A stretch of DNA of 25,009 nucleotides. Origin: an uncultured bacterium. Lineage in GTDB: Bacteria > Actinomycetota > Coriobacteriia > Coriobacteriales > Coriobacteriaceae. The notes under the pieces were generated by a model, which was given only the letters and a program-made list of their open reading frames with translations, was not told the DNA's origin and made no database searches. Shown in pieces: positions 22,376 through 25,009 of this stretch (position 1 is its first letter; each line of letters begins with the position of its first letter). Position numbers and translations under genes: made by a program. Where the stretch lies: the NCBI GenBank assembly GCA_905216145.1, contig CAJMST010000027.1:1-25009 (forward strand), in the 5' to 3' direction.

Positions 22376-22381
22376 ACTATA
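22376..22381 (-). promoter_or_regulatory. Probable -10 box of the hemolysin III operon
   Basis: TATAGT on the minus strand, with TTCGCA 18 nt upstream as a possible -35. The position fits a short leader to the ATG at 22340. Confidence 0.5.
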
Positions 22382-22446
22382 TCAAAGCGTCTAGGTACGT
22401 GCGAAATTTGCACCATACGTGACCCTTTGTTTACCCATTCTTTGCC

Positions 22447-22508
22447 CGTTGACGCATCAACGGCGAACGTCCATAATGCGCTTGCATTAAATGTTGATGT
22501 ATTAACAT
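22447..22508 (+). promoter_or_regulatory. Promoter and two dyads before the alpha/beta hydrolase gene
   Basis: TTGACG (22449-22454), 17 nt and CATAAT (22472-22477) form a good promoter. The dyad CGTTGA-CGCA-TCAACG (22447-22462) overlaps the -35 box, and ATGTTGAT-GT-ATTAACAT (22491-22508) lies in the leader with one mismatch. Both may be operators. Confidence 0.6.
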
Positions 22509-22526
22509 CTTATAGGAAAGCTTCTT

Positions 22527-23492
22527 ATGTCTCAAAACGCACGTTCCCATCGAAAGCTCAAGATAGCCGGCGTCGTTGCGCTGGTGCTCGTTGTCGCGCT
22601 GTTGGGGTTTGCCGGCAACTTCTTGTTCGACTTTGCCCTGAATCCCCAAGCGCCGTACGCCATGAAGATGATGCAGGATGGCAAAGACGACAAAAAAGGT
22701 GAGCAGCCGGATGCCGAGGAAACCGAGGCGCGGGCGTGGTTTAAAGAGAATCGCGAGAGCAGCAGCCTCACCGCAGATGACGGAACCGAGCTTGCCGCCT
22801 GGTATTTTGCTGCGTCGGAGAGCACGCACGACTACGCCGTCTGCCTGCATGGATATACCAACGAGCCCATCGATATGGCCCGATACGTCAAGCGATTCCA
22901 CGACCGCGGCATGAACGTACTCGCACCCGCCGCCCGCGCCCACGAGCGCTCCGGCGGCGACTATATCGGCATGGGCTGGCCCGAGCGCCTCGACATCGTC
23001 GCATGGATCGAGCAAATCGTTCAGGCTGACCCCGAGGCGCGCATCCTGGTCTTTGGCGAGTCGATGGGTGCGGCAACCGCCATGAACGTCGCGGGGGAAT
23101 CTCTGCCCGCAAACGTAAAATGCATTATCGAGGACTGCGGTTATACAAGTGTTTGGGACGAGTTTTCTCTGCAGCTCAAGGACGTGTTCGGCCTGCCCAG
23201 CTTTCCCTTGCTCGATGTAGCAAACTTGGTGTGCAACGTGCGCGCGGGCTACGACTTTCATAAGGCGAGCAGTGTGGAGCAACTCAAACATGCGACGGTT
23301 CCCATGCTGTTTATCCACGGCGACCAGGACACCTTTGTACCGTACAGCATGCTCGACCAAAACTACGACGCGTGCGCCAGCAAGGTCAAGCAAAAGCTCA
23401 CTATCCATGGCGCCACCCACGCCAAGAGCGCGCAAGTTGACCCAGAGCTTTACTGGAACACGGTCGACAACTTCCTCGACGAGTATTTTTAG
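22527..23492 (+). CDS. Membrane-anchored alpha/beta hydrolase
   Basis: 321 residues. An N-terminal signal anchor (about 11-35) is followed by an extracytoplasmic linker and an alpha/beta hydrolase domain (about 80-321). The oxyanion region is CLHGYT (106-111). The nucleophile is S179 in FGESMGAAT, the acid probably D268 in HGDQDTFVP, and the base H298 in GATHAKS. It resembles BEM46/YqkD-type serine hydrolases with cap insertions; the substrate is unknown. AGGAAAG precedes the ATG. It has its own promoter with dyads and a terminator, so it is a single-gene unit divergent from the hemolysin III operon. Confidence 0.9.
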   Translation: MSQNARSHRKLKIAGVVALVLVVALLGFAGNFLFDFALNPQAPYAMKMMQDGKDDKKGEQPDAEETEARAWFKENRESSSLTADDGTELAAWYFAASESTHDYAVCLHGYTNEPIDMARYVKRFHDRGMNVLAPAARAHERSGGDYIGMGWPERLDIVAWIEQIVQADPEARILVFGESMGAATAMNVAGESLPANVKCIIEDCGYTSVWDEFSLQLKDVFGLPSFPLLDVANLVCNVRAGYDFHKASSVEQLKHATVPMLFIHGDQDTFVPYSMLDQNYDACASKVKQKLTIHGATHAKSAQVDPELYWNTVDNFLDEYF

Positions 23493-23538
23493 GCAAATAG
23501 TACGGTTTACTGGTCTATCTGACCCCCTAGCACTTCCA

Positions 23539-23577
23539 AAAAGCCGTCCGTGGGCACTGTGCTCACGGGCGGCTTTT
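23539..23577. terminator. Bidirectional terminator between hydrolase and DUF362 genes
   Basis: A 17-bp stem with two G-U/mismatch positions (23539-23555 with 23561-23577) begins AAAAGCCG and ends CGGCTTTT. T runs follow the stem on both strands. The two genes converge here. Confidence 0.85.
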
Positions 23578-23624
23578 GATAACGCTGCGCTACAAAAGCG
23601 CTTGATTTGTCCAATAGCTAGACG

Positions 23625-24830
23625 CTACTTGACCTCGATGAGCTCGTACTTGCTCGTGCCCAGGCCGATCTTCTCGGCATGCGCGATGCAGGTGCGCCAG
23701 TCGGTGTCGGGATGCGTGATGCAGAAGGGATCCTTGGCCTGCTCGCCCTCCAGATGCTCGTGGTTGTGCTCCATCTTGGCCGCGCTATCGGTGAGCTCGG
23801 TGTTGGGCAGCGGCTCGGATGCCATGACGGCATCGGCGCAGGCCTGGTCGATGGCGACCGGGTCGAAGCTCGCGAACATGCCGATGTCGTTGACGATAGG
23901 CGTATCGTTTTCGGGATGGCAGTCGCAGTTGGGACTGATGTCCATGGCAAGCGAGATGTGGAAGCTCGGGCGGCCGTCGACAACGGCCTTTGTATACTCG
24001 GCGATCTTGCAGTTGAGCACGTCGGCCGCGGCGTCATAGCCGGGCTTGATGCAGTCCTGGTTGCATGCCGCAATGCAGCGTCCGCAGCCCACGCAGCGAT
24101 CGTGGTCGATGGTGGCCACGTGCACCGTGCGAGTAGCGCCGCTGGCAAGCTCGCGCTCGCGGGTGTCGTTGAACGAGACAGCGTCGTGCGCGCAGATCTT
24201 TTCGCAGGCATGGCAGCCAACGCAGTGCTCGGTCGCGACGTTCGGCTTGCCGGCGGCATGCTGCTCCATCTTGCCGGCGCGGCTGCCGCCACCCATACCC
24301 AGGTTCTTCATGGCGCCGCCAAAGCCGGCCTGCTCATGACCCTTAAAGTGGGTGAGGCTGATCACGATATCGGCATCCATGAGCGCCTGGCCGATCTTGG
24401 CCTCGTGCACATACTCGCCGCCCTCAACTGGCACGAGTGCCTCATCGGTGCCCTTAATACCGTCGGCGATGATGACCTGGCAGCCCGTGGCGTACGGGGT
24501 AAAGCCGTTCTGGTAGGCGGTGTCGATGTGCTCGAGCGCGTTTTTGCGGCTGCCGACATAGAGCGTGTTGCAGTCGGTGAGGAAGGGCTTGCCGCCCAGC
24601 TCCTTCACGACATCCGCGACGGCGCGGGCGTAGTTGGGGCGCAAAAAACTCAGGTTGCCCAGCTCGCCAAAGTGAATCTTGATGGCGACGAACTTGTTCT
24701 CAAAGTCAATCTGCTCGATGCCGGCGCGGCGAATAAGGCGCTTGAGCTTGTCGAGCTGGCTCTCGCGAGCATGCGTGCGCAGGTTGGTAAAGTACACCTT
24801 CGCCGGTGCAGCGGGTGCAGTTGCGGTCAT
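23625..24830 (-). CDS. DUF362-family protein with two [4Fe-4S] clusters
   Basis: 401 residues; GAGGGGATAA precedes the ATG. The N-terminal half is a DUF362 domain (VAIKIHFGELGNLSFLRP; ADIVISLTHFKGHEQAGFGG; AMKNLGMGGGSRAGK). A ferredoxin insert follows with CVGCHACEKIC (C203, C206, C209, C213) and CVGCGRCIAAC (C246, C249, C252, C256). DUF362 continues after it, with NCDCHPENDTP and FDPVAIDQAC. This architecture is common in anaerobes and implies a cytoplasmic redox role, but the reaction is not established. It is monocistronic, with a pair of direct repeats upstream. Confidence 0.92.
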   Translation of the reverse strand: MTATAPAAPAKVYFTNLRTHARESQLDKLKRLIRRAGIEQIDFENKFVAIKIHFGELGNLSFLRPNYARAVADVVKELGGKPFLTDCNTLYVGSRKNALEHIDTAYQNGFTPYATGCQVIIADGIKGTDEALVPVEGGEYVHEAKIGQALMDADIVISLTHFKGHEQAGFGGAMKNLGMGGGSRAGKMEQHAAGKPNVATEHCVGCHACEKICAHDAVSFNDTRERELASGATRTVHVATIDHDRCVGCGRCIAACNQDCIKPGYDAAADVLNCKIAEYTKAVVDGRPSFHISLAMDISPNCDCHPENDTPIVNDIGMFASFDPVAIDQACADAVMASEPLPNTELTDSAAKMEHNHEHLEGEQAKDPFCITHPDTDWRTCIAHAEKIGLGTSKYELIEVK

Positions 24831-24879
24831 AGATTATCCCCTCGGTCTATATGGCGTTACAGACATAGAGGATGGTACC

Positions 24880-24898
24880 AGTTAAAGCAGAGTTAAAG
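24880..24898. promoter_or_regulatory. Direct repeat AGTTAAAG with 11-bp period upstream of the DUF362 gene
   Basis: AGTTAAAG occurs at 24880-24887 and 24891-24898, one helical turn apart (CTTTAACT twice on the coding strand), about 50 nt before the start codon. Such spacing is typical of OmpR/PhoP-family binding sites. Confidence 0.4.
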
Positions 24899-24918
24899 TC
24901 AAGTATGGCACCTAGTCA

Positions 24919-24935
24919 TTGGGGACGTTCTTAAA
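24919..24935 (+). repeat. Copy 2 of the 17-nt repeat (TTGGGGACGTTCTTAAA)
   Basis: It is identical to 16527-16543. TAGTCATT precedes it and TGAGTAGTCG follows, giving a partial dyad. It sits 25 nt before the presumed insertion sequence end. Confidence 0.6.
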
Positions 24936-24960
24936 TGAGTAGTCGCAAGGGACACGGGGG

Positions 24961-25009
24961 TGCGGACAAAAAGTTGGACCGAGTCCGGTCCAGATTGGAG
25001 TCCGCATGG
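24961..25009 (+). mobile_element. Probable left end of an IS3/IS150-type insertion sequence (partial)
   Basis: TGCGGACAAAAAGTTGGACC begins with TG and carries the AAAAAGTTGGAC core seen in IS150-group terminal repeats. It is followed by an internal dyad (GGACC-GAGTCC-GGTCC) and then by GGAG, five bases and an ATG at 25006, the expected place for the first transposase frame. Only the first codon lies in the window, so the element is inferred from its end. Confidence 0.5.

Noticed and set aside
22447..22462. Intrinsic terminator at the CGTTGA/TCAACG dyad
   Set aside because: The stem is only 6 bp, there is no T tract and it overlaps a good -35 box, so an operator is more likely.

Overview
The window looks like chromosome of a high-GC gut Coriobacteriia member, most likely Collinsella. 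This rests on overall composition, on GC-rich third codon positions (which create long antisense shadow frames), and on the gene repertoire: a LuxR-type regulator with membrane kinases, an NRAMP-related magnesium transporter, and DUF4867 and DUF362 proteins. The genus is inferred from family knowledge, since no search was run. Genes are densely packed and mostly on the minus strand.

Layout. 1-194 is the tail of a double zinc-ribbon protein, followed by a lipoprotein (273-1115) and a shared bidirectional terminator. 1226-5222 (minus) is a three-gene signalling operon joined by 4-base overlaps: a 7TM protein with a degenerate kinase-like tail, a membrane histidine kinase and a LuxR-type response regulator. 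5290-7253 holds a GH1 6-phospho-beta-glucosidase with a clear promoter and dyad operator, plus several repeat structures: a 107-nt imperfect inverted repeat around its stop codon, a duplicated 3' end, and two tandem hairpin modules. 7254-8531 has a DUF4867 gene and luxS. 8634-10601 is a ribokinase/nucleoside hydrolase salvage operon with an operator over its promoter. 10787-13003 (plus) is a membrane O-acyltransferase with an SGNH domain.

13114-16446 (minus) is the most striking locus. An MgtE-like protein (two PRC-barrels, MgtE_N, CBS pair, five membrane spans) is followed 8 nt later by an NRAMP homologue whose metal-site motifs fit the magnesium-transporting NRMT branch. Upstream lies a leader of about 190 nt with a three-way-junction-like fold, a competing hairpin, a hairpin masking a ribosome binding site, and a 10-codon leader ORF whose stop is one base before the MgtE-like start. 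It does not match the M-box consensus as I know it.

16558-22340 (minus) is an envelope-type series: hemolysin III family, CNNM/CorC protein, a stand-alone protein resembling the N-domain of cyanophycin synthetase, YtxH, a PRC-barrel protein and a polysaccharide deacetylase-like protein that has lost its zinc histidines. 22527-23492 (plus) is a membrane-anchored alpha/beta hydrolase and 23625-24830 (minus) a DUF362 ferredoxin-like protein. The window ends in what looks like the left end of an IS3/IS150-type insertion sequence. No tRNA, rRNA or CRISPR array was seen.
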